Shown here in pieces: positions 27,008-35,844 of a DNA stretch of 55,584 nt. A program made the position numbers and the translations under genes. Source of the DNA: Desulfoluna sp. (lineage in GTDB: Bacteria; Desulfobacterota; Desulfobacteria; Desulfobacterales; Desulfolunaceae). The stretch spans positions 1-55,584 of the forward strand of contig NZ_JAQYWB010000042.1 in assembly GCF_030145185.1 (NCBI RefSeq), given 5' to 3'. The number at the start of each line of letters is the position of its first letter. Position 1 is the first letter of the stretch. The notes beneath the pieces are model-generated. The model had not been told where the DNA came from. It saw only the letters and a list, made by a program, of their open reading frames with translations, and searched no databases.

Positions 27008-27988
27008 CTACTTTACGTATTTGTTTAAAAGGGCCTTCTCAGCTTTTTTGGCTTTCTTGAGAAATTTTTTCTGAATTTCACTGGCTGCGGCGTCCAACTC
27101 GGCGGTGAGCGCGGCGCTCTCAGGGGTGATCACGATGCCCTCGGCGGCAATCACCTTCAGGGCCTCCTCGCTACGGGCCTGGGATGCCTGCCACTGGGCC
27201 AGCTCGGTTTCAGCGGCGGCCTTCATCATGGCGTCCTGCTGCGCCCCGGAGAGGGCATTCCAGTAATCGAGGTTGATGGTGACCATGTTCAGGGGGTAGG
27301 CGTAATTGATCGGTTCAAAATGACTGAGCACTTCCCAGAATTTTCCATTCTTGGCGGATTCGGAGGAGGTCAGGACCGAGTCGATCATACCGGTCCGAAG
27401 GGAGGCATACACCTCGCCCCAGGGCATGGACAGGGGCATCCCGCCCATGGCGCGAAGGAACTCGGCACCATTCTTGTCATAAGTTCGGGTTTTGATGCCC
27501 TTGATATCTGCGCGGGTGACGATCGCTTTTTTAGTGACCAGTCCGCTGGGAGGCCAGGGCGCGGCGTAGAGAAATTTCTGATTCCATCTGCGGGCGGTTT
27601 TCTCATAAAGGGGCTTGGCGTCGGCGTAAAGGGCCCTGGCGTCATCATAGGTAGAGACCAGACGGGGCAGCGAACTGATGCCAAAGACGTGGGCACTTCC
27701 GGCGACCACCCCCATCAGGATGTCAGACATGGGGATCTGGCCGTCTTTCACCACTTTTAAAAGCTCTGGGCCTTTGAATCCAAGACTGCCACCGGGATGA
27801 ACCGTGATGAGGACAGAGCCTCCGGAGTGCGCTTCAACGCGCTTGGCAAAGGCCATGGCCCCCTGGGTATGAAAGCTGGTGGCACCATAGACGGCGTTCA
27901 AATCCAGCTTGATGGGTTCGGCCATGGCGGCGCTACGTGAAAAAAAGACGAGAATCGTTAAAACAAACAGTGTCTTTAAAGGCTTCAT
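27008..27988 (-). CDS. dctP: TRAP substrate-binding protein DctP
   Basis: The 326-residue periplasmic binding protein has a signal peptide (MKPLKTLFVLTILVFFSRSAAMA). It carries the DctP core pattern FAKRVEAHSGGSVLITVHPGGSLG and the ligand-carboxylate Arg region GIKTRTYDKNGAEFLRAMGG. The start has AAGGAG upstream. Because it directly follows the 5-oxoprolinase genes, pyroglutamate is the likely ligand; DctP proteins that bind pyroglutamate are known in Bordetella. The ligand assignment is inference. Confidence 0.87.
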   Translation of the reverse strand: MKPLKTLFVLTILVFFSRSAAMAEPIKLDLNAVYGATSFHTQGAMAFAKRVEAHSGGSVLITVHPGGSLGFKGPELLKVVKDGQIPMSDILMGVVAGSAHVFGISSLPRLVSTYDDARALYADAKPLYEKTARRWNQKFLYAAPWPPSGLVTKKAIVTRADIKGIKTRTYDKNGAEFLRAMGGMPLSMPWGEVYASLRTGMIDSVLTSSESAKNGKFWEVLSHFEPINYAYPLNMVTINLDYWNALSGAQQDAMMKAAAETELAQWQASQARSEEALKVIAAEGIVITPESAALTAELDAAASEIQKKFLKKAKKAEKALLNKYVK

Positions 27989-28111
27989 GAATCACACACT
28001 CCTTCATGCTCAGTTTACTGGGTTCATTCTTCTCGATGCGACAGCGTTTACGCATCGGCTGCGGTGGGACATGGGTCTGCCCTGTTATCTCATCTCTAAA
28101 CAGAGCCTGCC

Positions 28112-29074
28112 TCAGGCCAGGGCCAAATCCATGTCCTTGAGGGTCAAGAGTCTCTGGTGGTGCTCCACGGTGATTTGGTGGGCCGCAGCCACCGACACTC
28201 TCTGAAATCGTATCGTCTGTCCGGGCAGCGCCTGGGCCACCCGGGAAATATCGTCTGAGATCACCGAGGCGATCTTGGCGTATCCCCCCACGGTCTGTTC
28301 TCGAAGCAGAATAATGGGATCTCCTCCTTCGGGCACCTGAACGCCTCCGGGAAGGCTGGGCTCGGAGATGATGCTTTTCGGCATTCCCTCTTTTCGAAGG
28401 ACCTTGGGGCCTTCCAGGCGATAGCCCATCCGGTTTGCCTGCTGGGTGATGGTGAACTCTCGACTGAAAAAGAGCGCCAACCCTTCATCAAAAAAATCGT
28501 CCTGGGGACCGGCCACCGCTCGAAGCTCAATGGACGAGGCATACACCGGCCTGAAAGATTCCGGAATGCTTTTTGGGGGGCTCCCGGCCCCTGGGGAAAC
28601 GCCATAAATCACATCTCCGTGAGCCAGCGCCCTTCCTTTATGCCCTCCAAACTTCCCCCCCACATAACAACTGCGACTGCCCATGACCTCAGGCACATCA
28701 ATGCCCCCGCCAAGAGCCAGGTATCCCCGACAGCCCGAGGTCGCCATGCCAATGGCCACCACATCACCGGCGGAGACGGAAAAAGAGCGCCAGCATGAAA
28801 TGGGTGCGCCATTGACCGTCACATCCATTGTGGCCCCGGCCAGGGCCAGGGTACAGGAAGAGAGGATCTCCAGGGTGGCACCATAATAAGTCATCTCAAG
28901 AACGGCGGCGCCGTCCGGGTTGCCCACCAGGAGATTGGCCAGGACCGCGGCCCGGGTGTCCAGTGCGCCAGAGGGGGGCACACCGAAACGCTGATAACCG
29001 TAACGTCCCAGGTCCTGAACGGTGGTCAGAGGGCCGGGCTCTCGAACGTTAAACACGGCGACGGAGGGGGTCAT
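28112..29074 (-). CDS. pxpC: 5-oxoprolinase subunit C (PxpC, KipA-like)
   Basis: The 320-residue protein is of the biotin-dependent carboxyltransferase-like AHS2 family. It contains TVQDLGRYGYQRFGVPPSGALDTRA (first half about residues 18-30), YLALGGGIDVPEVMGSRS and the C-terminal GYAKIASVISDD. With PxpA and PxpB it performs ATP-dependent opening of 5-oxo-L-proline to glutamate in the cytoplasm. It overlaps pxpB by four bases. Confidence 0.9.
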   Translation of the reverse strand: MTPSVAVFNVREPGPLTTVQDLGRYGYQRFGVPPSGALDTRAAVLANLLVGNPDGAAVLEMTYYGATLEILSSCTLALAGATMDVTVNGAPISCWRSFSVSAGDVVAIGMATSGCRGYLALGGGIDVPEVMGSRSCYVGGKFGGHKGRALAHGDVIYGVSPGAGSPPKSIPESFRPVYASSIELRAVAGPQDDFFDEGLALFFSREFTITQQANRMGYRLEGPKVLRKEGMPKSIISEPSLPGGVQVPEGGDPIILLREQTVGGYAKIASVISDDISRVAQALPGQTIRFQRVSVAAAHQITVEHHQRLLTLKDMDLALA

Positions 29075-29802
29075 GCCCTCACCTCCCCGGCATCAAACGA
29101 CGCAAATGCCTCAAGGGAGATGGGGATAAACCGCAACAGATCTCCTGCCTTAATATAAAAGGGATTTCTCCGATTCAAGTCAAAGAGACGAAGGGGGCAT
29201 CGGCCGATCAGCTGCCACCCCCCAGGGCTCTCAATGGGGTAAATCCCGGTCTGGTTGTTGGCGATGCCCACCGACCCCGCCGGGACCCTCGTACGGGGTG
29301 TGGCCAGGCGCGGTGCGTGAATCTTCTCGGAGAGCCCCCCCAGATAGGGGAAACCCGGGGTAAATCCCAGCATATAAACAGGATAAAGTGTCCCCGAGTG
29401 AATACGGATCACCTCTTCGGGGGAGAGCCCGTTGTGGGAAGCCACATAGTCCAAATCCTCCCCAAAGTCCCCGCCATAACAGACCGGCACCTCCACCACA
29501 CGGGGTTCCGGCGCCTCGGATTTCTCCAGCCTCTCTGAAAGAGCCCTTAAATACCGTTCAACAGGCTCAGGGCCTGTTTTCAGAGGATCGTAAGCAACAA
29601 TCAGCGAGCAATAGGTCGGAATCACCTCCACCACGCCCACCGGTGCACAGATTTCAAGTGAAGCGCACAGGGCCCGGAGCTTCTGGCGGGTCTGCCGGTT
29701 GATGGTGGTGGAGAGCTCCATGAGCAGTCCCCGGTCTCCCACGAGCCGGAACACCGGTTCATCCCATAGCCCTTCGGGCTGCATATCATCACAGGTGCTC
29801 AT
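29071..29802 (-). CDS. pxpB: 5-oxoprolinase subunit B (PxpB, KipI-like)
   Basis: The 243-residue AHS1/KipI-family protein has the signature LGFTPGFPYLGGL (about residues 144-156) followed by TPRTRVPAGSVGIANNQTGIYP. It overlaps both neighbours by four bases, giving a tightly coupled pxpA-pxpB-pxpC order. In Bacillus the homologue KipI also inhibits a sensor kinase; here the operon context points to the enzymatic role. Confidence 0.9.
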   Translation of the reverse strand: MSTCDDMQPEGLWDEPVFRLVGDRGLLMELSTTINRQTRQKLRALCASLEICAPVGVVEVIPTYCSLIVAYDPLKTGPEPVERYLRALSERLEKSEAPEPRVVEVPVCYGGDFGEDLDYVASHNGLSPEEVIRIHSGTLYPVYMLGFTPGFPYLGGLSEKIHAPRLATPRTRVPAGSVGIANNQTGIYPIESPGGWQLIGRCPLRLFDLNRRNPFYIKAGDLLRFIPISLEAFASFDAGEVRA

Positions 29803-30563
29803 ACGGATTTTACGATAATTCCTGATGTTTCAAGGGTGCAGCGAATCGAGCGCACCAGGGTTGCGGCTTCCGGCGTATCCCCGTGGAGGCAGAGGGTCTC
29901 CGCCTCAATCTCAATGAGGTCACCGTTGATGTCCAGCACCCGATGCTCTTCTGCCATCCTGAGGGCCCGGTCAGCGATCTCAGACGGGTCGGTCTTCACC
30001 GCCCCCGCCATGGTGCGCGGGGCCAGATTCCCCTCCGGGGTGTACGCCCTGTCAGGAAAGGCTTCCCGAACCACGCGCAGACCATTTTCCCGACAGATTC
30101 GGGCCATGTTCTGTCCCTTGACTCCGGCCAGAACAAAGACAGGAAGGCTGGCATCGATACGGGCCACACCTTCGGCAATCCCACGGGCGACGGTCTCATC
30201 GACCATGGCATTATTGTAAAGAGCGCCATGGGGTTTCACGTGGCTGATAGAGGTGCCGGCTGCGGAGCAAAAGCCCCTGAGCGCTCCCACCTGGTAGACG
30301 ATGGCGTTGCGAAGCTCCTCACAGGAGAGCTCCATAAAACGCCGCCCGAACCCCATGGGATCGAGATATCCCGGGTGGGCTCCGCTCTTGACCCCATGTT
30401 CAACCGCCATTCTGACGGTCCGTTCCATCACAGACGGGTCTCCGGCATGCCATCCGCAGGCAATATTTGCAGAGGTGATATGGGGCATCACCGCATCGTC
30501 GGCGCCAATACTGTACGACCCAAAGCTCTCGCCCATGTCGCAATTCAAATCAATGGATTTCAC
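29799..30563 (-). CDS. pxpA: 5-oxoprolinase subunit A (PxpA, LamB/YcsF family)
   Basis: The 254-residue protein starts with the family hallmark KSIDLNCDMGESFG and contains NIACGWHAGDP, HGVKSGAHPGYLD and VKPHGALYNNA. GTG 30563 is chosen: AGGAG lies ten bases upstream and homologues begin here. It is the first gene of the pxpABC-dctPQM operon on the minus strand. The reaction is ATP-dependent hydrolysis of pyroglutamate with PxpBC. Confidence 0.92.
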   Translation of the reverse strand: MKSIDLNCDMGESFGSYSIGADDAVMPHITSANIACGWHAGDPSVMERTVRMAVEHGVKSGAHPGYLDPMGFGRRFMELSCEELRNAIVYQVGALRGFCSAAGTSISHVKPHGALYNNAMVDETVARGIAEGVARIDASLPVFVLAGVKGQNMARICRENGLRVVREAFPDRAYTPEGNLAPRTMAGAVKTDPSEIADRALRMAEEHRVLDINGDLIEIEAETLCLHGDTPEAATLVRSIRCTLETSGIIVKSV

Positions 30564-31204
30564 GGAAGGTGTGCTCCTGTCTTTTATCTGCACGGATGGC
30601 CCCAATCAGGCCCCACGTTAAATTCAAAAAACCACACAATTTAAAGCGAAGAGCCAAAAACCGAATCAAGCCCCCTTTTTTAAGGACGCATCAAACCCCA
30701 AGCCTCCCACCCGCGACGAGACCAGGCCATGCGAACTCACGGGGAAAGAAACCGGCCATTGTATTTTTAATGTTTAGCGAAAATTAGCAGGATGAAACCT
30801 ACAAAGAGACCCCATAAATGTCAAGAATAAAGCCAAGCCACTTGCGGCTTTCGTATCTTTAAAGGAGATGATGCTGAATTTTCAAAAGCGATAAAAAGCT
30901 CGAGAATACAAGGTGTATCCACACCTCATCCCTCGGTCCTCTCCCCGGCTGAGAAAAAGACACCCCGACCAATGGTCAGAACCGATCGTTACTTGTTGTA
31001 TACATAACAAGTAAAAAAAATTTCAACCATTATTTCAGTAATTAAAAGAAATTAAGTGAGCCATCACACCCTCCCCTCTTCGGGTAATGTCTGCCATCGC
31101 GACAAGGGTTTTGGCGAATTGACCCAACCCACATCTCTGGGGCTCAAAGCAAATGCATGAAGATCATGAAGCGGCTACGCCGTCTCAAGAGGCGGCTGCG
31201 CCGC
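30564..31204. promoter_or_regulatory. Leader region of pxpA with a GntR/FadR-like palindrome
   Basis: No gene is seen in this 640 bp. ACTTGTT-GTATACAT-AACAAGT at 30992-31013 has perfect 7-bp arms and a TTGTATACAT core resembling operators of FadR-class GntR regulators. It is about 430 bp from pxpA, so control of the operon is only a possibility. Confidence 0.4.
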
Positions 31205-31456
31205 TAACCCGGATATTTCACGAGTTGGGTGTGCTCATATGCAAGGCATCAGAGCTGAAGATGTAGTGGTTTACCTCAAAGCTCTGATAACGCGGCAGAT
31301 GAGTGCACCCGGCTCGCCCGAAGGGTGGGAAAATCAGACAGAATACCGTGGATTACATTTTGCATTTTTGAAATATCTCAAAATATTACTGCAAAGAACT
31401 GTAATTACAGATTATTCATTAGTCCTGATTGTTTTCTCATGAAATATCCGGGCTAA
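31205..31456. repeat. MITE-like element, CCCGGATATTTCA family, copy C
   Basis: TAACCCGGATATTTCACG (31205-31222) and TCATGAAATATCCGGGCTAA (31437-31456) are inverted ends. The interior shares a stretch with copy D (inverse of ATTTCAAAAATGCGAAATATAA). At about 250 bp it is the longest copy; its short frames have no recognised product. Confidence 0.6.
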
Positions 31457-31495
31457 AAGCCTTTTTCTTTTTCAGGGGACAGGCACCATGCGATC

Positions 31496-31590
31496 TCGAG
31501 GTGTTTCTTGCTGGTGCTTTCAACAATGTACGAGCCGTTGAGGTGCTTCATGATCTGCTGAAGATTCACGTTGGGGGTTTCGACGAGGAT
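31496..31590 (-). pseudogene. RAYT/Y1 transposase fragment
   Basis: Read on the minus strand this encodes NILVETPNVNLQQIMKHLNGSY, the region next to the HUH motif of REP-associated tyrosine transposases. Parallel fragments are at 31884-31954 and 47764-47965. It is bounded on both sides by the 18-bp repeat. Confidence 0.65.
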
Positions 31591-31608
31591 ATTTTCAGGG
31601 GACAGGCA

Positions 31609-31761
31609 CCATGCGCTTTGCCAAGGACGAGGCTCATTATATGGGTCCCAAGGGTATGTTGGACAATGGGAAGCAGCGGAAAAGTGCATCTCGAACATTT
31701 AAGAGACTTGCAGAGATAAGGTTGGATTACAGGGCCCGCCCGGAAGTAAGTTCCGTAGCGT
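31609..31761 (+). pseudogene. 50-codon ORF started by a repeat-borne ATG
   Basis: The ATG lies in the repeat copy at 31598-31615 with AGGGGA eight bases upstream. The peptide is basic (MRFAKDEAHYMGPKGMLDN...) and looks like the C-terminal piece of a larger protein; it was not recognised. It may be translated, but it is probably a gene remnant. Confidence 0.3.
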
Positions 31762-31883
31762 AAACGAGGGTTGTGGCACAACGAGTGACCAGGGGACAGA
31801 CACCATACGATTTATCAAATTACGAGCTCGGGTGCGGCATCTTGGCGGAATATGTCAGTATGTAAGGGGACAGGCACCATGCG

Positions 31884-31954
31884 CTCTCGAGGTGTTTCTT
31901 GCTGATGCCTTCGATAATATACGAGCTGTTGAGGTGCTTCATGATCTGCGGAAC
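31884..31954 (-). pseudogene. Second RAYT/Y1 transposase fragment
   Basis: About 70 bp are near-identical to 31496-31570 (same strand), again bounded by copies of the 18-bp repeat on both sides. It is too short to encode anything functional. Confidence 0.55.
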
Positions 31955-32020
31955 TGTCAGGGGACAGGCGACATGCGTTCAATATCGTTTCAGCGTTTCA
32001 GGGACAGGCGACATGCGTTT

Positions 32021-32474
32021 GATGTTGAATCTCATGCCCTAATATTTTCTTTTTGCGTCATTCCTGACCAAAAAAAACGTTGCAACCCCGGTGGTCCGAT
32101 CTGGACTTAATGTGTTCTTGTGAGTCGATGCCCGAACAGGCAGATGCAGGAACAGCCCTTCCAGCTGACATGACGGAAGGCAAAACATGAATTGTATGCC
32201 CTCACGACAACAGGTATGGATGCTGATTTCATTCTGATCGTACGCAGGTTCTTGCCTTTGCCGTGGACTTTATCTGATGCAATGGCAGAAAATCGTCAGG
32301 CCTCTCTCAATCGCTTCATGGAATACATGCCATCAAGCCCTTTCACATGCTTGGGAACCCGTTCCCGGCTTCCATAAAGTCGATCCTTAAAAACTTCATA
32401 GGTTCCCATAACAAAAGCCTTGGAGCCGATGATGCCCGCGTCGGTAAAATATCGGGTTCGGGACAGGAACCTCC
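32021..32474. repeat. 455-bp segment duplicated at 41819-42273
   Basis: The two stretches match nearly base for base. They cover the 3' end of the RAYT gene plus about 270 bp beyond it. The copy at 41819 is in the same orientation. Confidence 0.75.
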
Positions 32475-33219
32475 GGCTGCGATCCATCTCGAAATTTTTC
32501 TCTTTTTCAGACTGGAACACTCGCGACGGGATCGCGGCCTTGCCCCGTTTTTTCACCGACCCCGCATGGTAGAGAAATTCACGGTATTTTTGCAGTCGCT
32601 CAGCGCTCTCCACCCCGAACTCCACCAACCCGAAGTCCAGGGAGAGAAAATCATCTCGGTTTCCCGTCTGCATATGGTGCCCGATGGAGCACCAGCGGTA
32701 GTCCTCAGGCCGCGTCACAATGCCCGCCCTTACGGCATTCAAATCAATATAGGCAAGGCAATTGATAACGGTCTCCCCTTTTTCTACGATCACGCTTTTA
32801 AACCGCTCGCCCCAAAGGGTCCCCCGCCGTTTTTTCTTCCGATTGTAGTGCCGGGAGAAGGTCTGCTTGATGTCCTTGACATACCACGACAAGCTGGAAA
32901 ACCGTTCCCTGAAGGCCTCAAGCTGTCCTTCAGGAAACTCCGACCCTTTTGTCTGAAGAAGCATAAAACGCTGCCGCACCTCCTCATCCGAAAGCATCGC
33001 ACCCGGGCTCACTTCTGCGAGAATGTGGAAATGACTGCCCATCACACTGAAACCCAACACCTCAACGGCATACACCATTGAGAATCGACGGATCACACGG
33101 ACCAGCTCATCTTTTTCAGAATCCTTGAAGGGGAGGCCATCCAGCGCGGTTCGACTGATTACATGATAAACGGTCTTCTGGCCGGGATCTGTCCTGACCA
33201 TCCGGGGAATACGAGGCAT
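32296..33219 (-). CDS. REP-associated tyrosine transposase (RAYT, Y1/HUH family), intact
   Basis: The 307-residue protein belongs to the IS200-like Y1 transposases domesticated as RAYTs. It begins MPRIPRMVRTDPGQKTVYHV, has the HUH metal motif in MGSHFHIL (about residues 61-68), the catalytic Tyr helix KQTFSRHYNRKK, and GTLWGERFKSVIVE followed by YIDLNAVRAGIV. Copies of an 18-bp repeat lie on both sides in opposite orientations, which is the arrangement expected of RAYT with its target sequences. Copies of its ends occur at 42095-42273 and 45373-45516. Confidence 0.85.
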   Translation of the reverse strand: MPRIPRMVRTDPGQKTVYHVISRTALDGLPFKDSEKDELVRVIRRFSMVYAVEVLGFSVMGSHFHILAEVSPGAMLSDEEVRQRFMLLQTKGSEFPEGQLEAFRERFSSLSWYVKDIKQTFSRHYNRKKKRRGTLWGERFKSVIVEKGETVINCLAYIDLNAVRAGIVTRPEDYRWCSIGHHMQTGNRDDFLSLDFGLVEFGVESAERLQKYREFLYHAGSVKKRGKAAIPSRVFQSEKEKNFEMDRSRRFLSRTRYFTDAGIIGSKAFVMGTYEVFKDRLYGSRERVPKHVKGLDGMYSMKRLREA

Positions 33220-33351
33220 AGCGCATCATCTCCTTAAGGTGTCATGTCAGAAATACGGATCTATTAATTAGGCTCTGGAATGATTTTTCTATTAAATTAA
33301 GGCGGGTTACTTTTCAAAAAGGAGTGTCTCACAGATTGATGAAGAGGTCAA

Positions 33352-33404
33352 GCGCATGGTGCCTGTCCCCGGTCCTCCGGTCCCAGCGCATGGTGCCTGT
33401 CCCC
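33352..33404 (-). repeat. Two inverted copies of the GGGGACAGGCACCATGCG repeat
   Basis: GCGCATGGTGCCTGTCCCC occurs at 33352-33370 and 33386-33404, 34 bp apart, upstream of the RAYT gene. The remaining gap up to 33603 shows no gene. Confidence 0.75.
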
Positions 33405-33603
33405 GGTCCCCGTCCCCCCTCCAGTCCCCGTCCTTCCTGATCTCATTTGCCGAAACATGATCCACGATTATCACGAGGACAATAATTTTTGACAGAATTG
33501 AGGCCGATAACTCTGCCAGGTTTTACACAGCTGGCCATTTTTAATCTAATTTCAGTCATAGGAATTGGCAAAAAATTTCATCGAGACTTATTCTACAGCC
33601 TCG

Positions 33604-35721
33604 TTACTCTTTAGGCAAAAAAGTCCCTGCAACACCTATAAAACATCCAATGCCACCAACATCCATGCTACCACCGTCAGGTATTACCTGGCTTTCGTCA
33701 CTATTTTTCAGACCGATGCCGGATGTATGGACAATAGTCTTATTTGCTATCCCGTCGAAATCACCACGCCCTCCATCTTCAACCTTGAGTGTGACACATG
33801 TCCCTTTTTCATTAAAAACGATATCTTCCATAGCCTCTAACACCCCTTTTTCAGTAGAATAGCAATACAATTTACTGCCATCAGGCATGGGGATGGAGAA
33901 ATAGATCTCAACCTCGACCTCGCCATTGCTATCTTCAGAAATGCCATCAATCTTAAAAGAAACAAGACCGAAGGGCAAAAATCTGGACTCACTATCATCA
34001 TCAAAGGATTCTGGCTTAATGGCCTGGATAGCCTTAAAAGCAAAACTATATCCAGACTTTATTTTAAAACCTATTTCGGCATTGCCATCATATGTTTTAA
34101 TCACTTTAAATTCGTCCTGCTTCTTATCAGACACACCATTACTGTCTAAATCCGTGTCATACTCCACCTCGTCAAATCCTATGGCCTGAAAATATGGCAT
34201 GGATCCGGGCCATGCCCATTGCGACCATTTTTTTAAGAATGTATTTGAAGAAAAGCCCACTTCAAATCTGGTTTGCCATTCATTGGAATTATAATCGTCA
34301 AAAATGATCATTGGGATTTTAAGTATTGCATGGCCCTTATCCGTATAATTATTAAGAATAATGGGTTTATCACAATTATTCTCATCACATCCTGAATCGT
34401 AAAGTCTCCATTGGGTTCTTAAATGCACAACCCCGTCCCGACTTTCGGGGAAAGGGTCTATTTCAAGCTTCAATATTGAATCTGTGATAGACGATTCGTG
34501 CAGTACAGGAATAGGAATAGGAATAAATGGAGGTGGAGGTGGAGGGATTTTATTAAATTCGTATGCGCCCATATCAATCCTGGCATCACCAATTCTGGGA
34601 TTTCCGGCAAGGTCCTCAAAGCCTGCATCACTCGTTGTTGTATCTGGATTTCCGGTATTAATACATGGTGACGAAGGCAACAGGTTGAAATCACCATTGG
34701 TGGCATCAACAAACTCCGGATTTATATCAAGACATCCTGTTCCAAACCACGCCTGACCAGTTCCGCCTTGCACGCAGCTGAAGGTAACGGAAGGCGTGGC
34801 GTTATCATTGTAAATATGATCCTCACCGGAGGTATCTCCCCAGAAAATACAGTTGGTCAAGACTGTCGAGCTTAAAGAAGTAACCGCCCTGCCACTCATG
34901 CCATCATGACCACCCAAGCCACGATTTCCTGAAAACGTACAATTCATCAGCTTGGGCGAGCAGTATAGACCGTTATACATTCCCCCACCGTATCCGTAAC
35001 TCACAGTATTATCTGAAAATAAGCAGTTAGTCAGAACTGACGATGATGATAATCCACACATTCCACCGCCTCCTTCCAGTGCAGAATTACCCACAAAAAT
35101 GCAGTTGGTCAAAACAGGTGATGATGACACATTATGCATCCCACCTCCTTCAACTGCATAGTTATCCACGAATGTGCAGTTTCTTATAATTGGCGAGGAT
35201 AAAACATTGTACATCCCTCCACCTTCACTACGCACATTGTCTCCATCTGCCTTCCCTCCAGTGACTGTAAACCCATCGAGAACGGCCGTTTCATCTAAAC
35301 TTAGATCACCGGAATGATAGAACACGTGGTAGCAGTTGTCCGTATCATCTCCCTCAGCGCCAATATCCCCACTGAGGACAGTCGCATTAGAAATAAAATC
35401 ACGATTGATGATATTAAACGTTGCGGGATCTTCATCACCCGAAAAACCGCCGTAAATTGACACGCCTTTTGCCATCTGGAAATATTCAGACCGGTCTTCG
35501 ACACCAGGTTTATAGATCCCGGCTGCCACCCATACCTCATCATTGGGTTTCGCCGAGTCAATCGCGGACTGCAAGTCTGTGTAAGCATTCAACCAACTGC
35601 TGCCATTCCCATCTCCTGCTGCGTCATCATTAACATAAACAACGATTCCGGATTCAGCCCATATCTTAAAAGCCAGCAACAGGAAGACGGTGTTGAGCAA
35701 TATAAAGAATGCTTTTTTCAT
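33604..35721 (-). CDS. Secreted beta-helix protein with choice-of-anchor U-like and CFI-box-like end
   Basis: The 705-residue protein has a signal peptide (MKKAFFILLNTVFLLLAFKIWA). A right-handed beta-helix follows (about residues 30-370) with repeated units such as SSPVLTNCIFVGNSA and SSSVLTNCLFSDNTV. After a Pro-rich linker (PPPPPPFIPIPIP), a domain near 510-670 resembles the choice-of-anchor U domain (SGYSFAFKAIQAIKP, LPFGLVSFKI). The tail GGIGCFIGVAGTF is a shortened CFI-box. ATG 35721 is taken because GAGG lies six bases upstream; a second ATG at 35727 is possible. It is probably surface-displayed. The ligand is unknown. Confidence 0.72.
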   Translation of the reverse strand: MKKAFFILLNTVFLLLAFKIWAESGIVVYVNDDAAGDGNGSSWLNAYTDLQSAIDSAKPNDEVWVAAGIYKPGVEDRSEYFQMAKGVSIYGGFSGDEDPATFNIINRDFISNATVLSGDIGAEGDDTDNCYHVFYHSGDLSLDETAVLDGFTVTGGKADGDNVRSEGGGMYNVLSSPIIRNCTFVDNYAVEGGGMHNVSSSPVLTNCIFVGNSALEGGGGMCGLSSSSVLTNCLFSDNTVSYGYGGGMYNGLYCSPKLMNCTFSGNRGLGGHDGMSGRAVTSLSSTVLTNCIFWGDTSGEDHIYNDNATPSVTFSCVQGGTGQAWFGTGCLDINPEFVDATNGDFNLLPSSPCINTGNPDTTTSDAGFEDLAGNPRIGDARIDMGAYEFNKIPPPPPPFIPIPIPVLHESSITDSILKLEIDPFPESRDGVVHLRTQWRLYDSGCDENNCDKPIILNNYTDKGHAILKIPMIIFDDYNSNEWQTRFEVGFSSNTFLKKWSQWAWPGSMPYFQAIGFDEVEYDTDLDSNGVSDKKQDEFKVIKTYDGNAEIGFKIKSGYSFAFKAIQAIKPESFDDDSESRFLPFGLVSFKIDGISEDSNGEVEVEIYFSIPMPDGSKLYCYSTEKGVLEAMEDIVFNEKGTCVTLKVEDGGRGDFDGIANKTIVHTSGIGLKNSDESQVIPDGGSMDVGGIGCFIGVAGTFLPKE

Positions 35722-35760
35722 GTCCATCCTCGATTCTGAAATAAAGACCGACAAACAATA

Positions 35761-35835
35761 CCGCCGGCGGCAAGATGCGCCACCTTGAAAGCGGGTTGCC
35801 GGAGGCATTACCTTTCAAGTGCTGAACAGTTACGA
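35761..35835. repeat. Dispersed repeats between surface-protein genes
   Basis: CGCCGGCGGCAAGATGCGCC with ACCTTGAAAGC, then GCCGGAGGCATTACC and GCTGAACAGTTAC, combine the CAAGGTGG/CCTCCGGCGG unit with the TAACTATTCAGCT end motif. The block fills most of the gap between the porin and beta-helix genes. Confidence 0.5.
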
Positions 35836-35844
35836 ATTAATTTC

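Larger units (their letters stand above)
31475..32020 (+). repeat. Six-copy cluster of the GGGGACAGGCACCATGCG repeat
   Basis: Copies lie at 31475-31492, 31598-31615, 31791-31810 (variant), 31866-31883, 31959-31980 and 31999-32020 (last two with ACAGGCGACATGCG). Spacing is irregular (40-190 bp), so this is not a CRISPR array. Each unit contains AGGGGA eight bases before ATG, the geometry of a ribosome-binding site and start codon. Further copies flank the intact RAYT on its other side (33352-33404, inverted) and occur at 42315-42332, 45120-45137, 45225-45242 and 45521-45539. Confidence 0.75.

Noticed and set aside
31475-32020. Possible CRISPR array
   Set aside because: The 18-bp units are irregularly spaced (40-190 bp), spacers are transposase remnants related to one another, and no cas gene is present.
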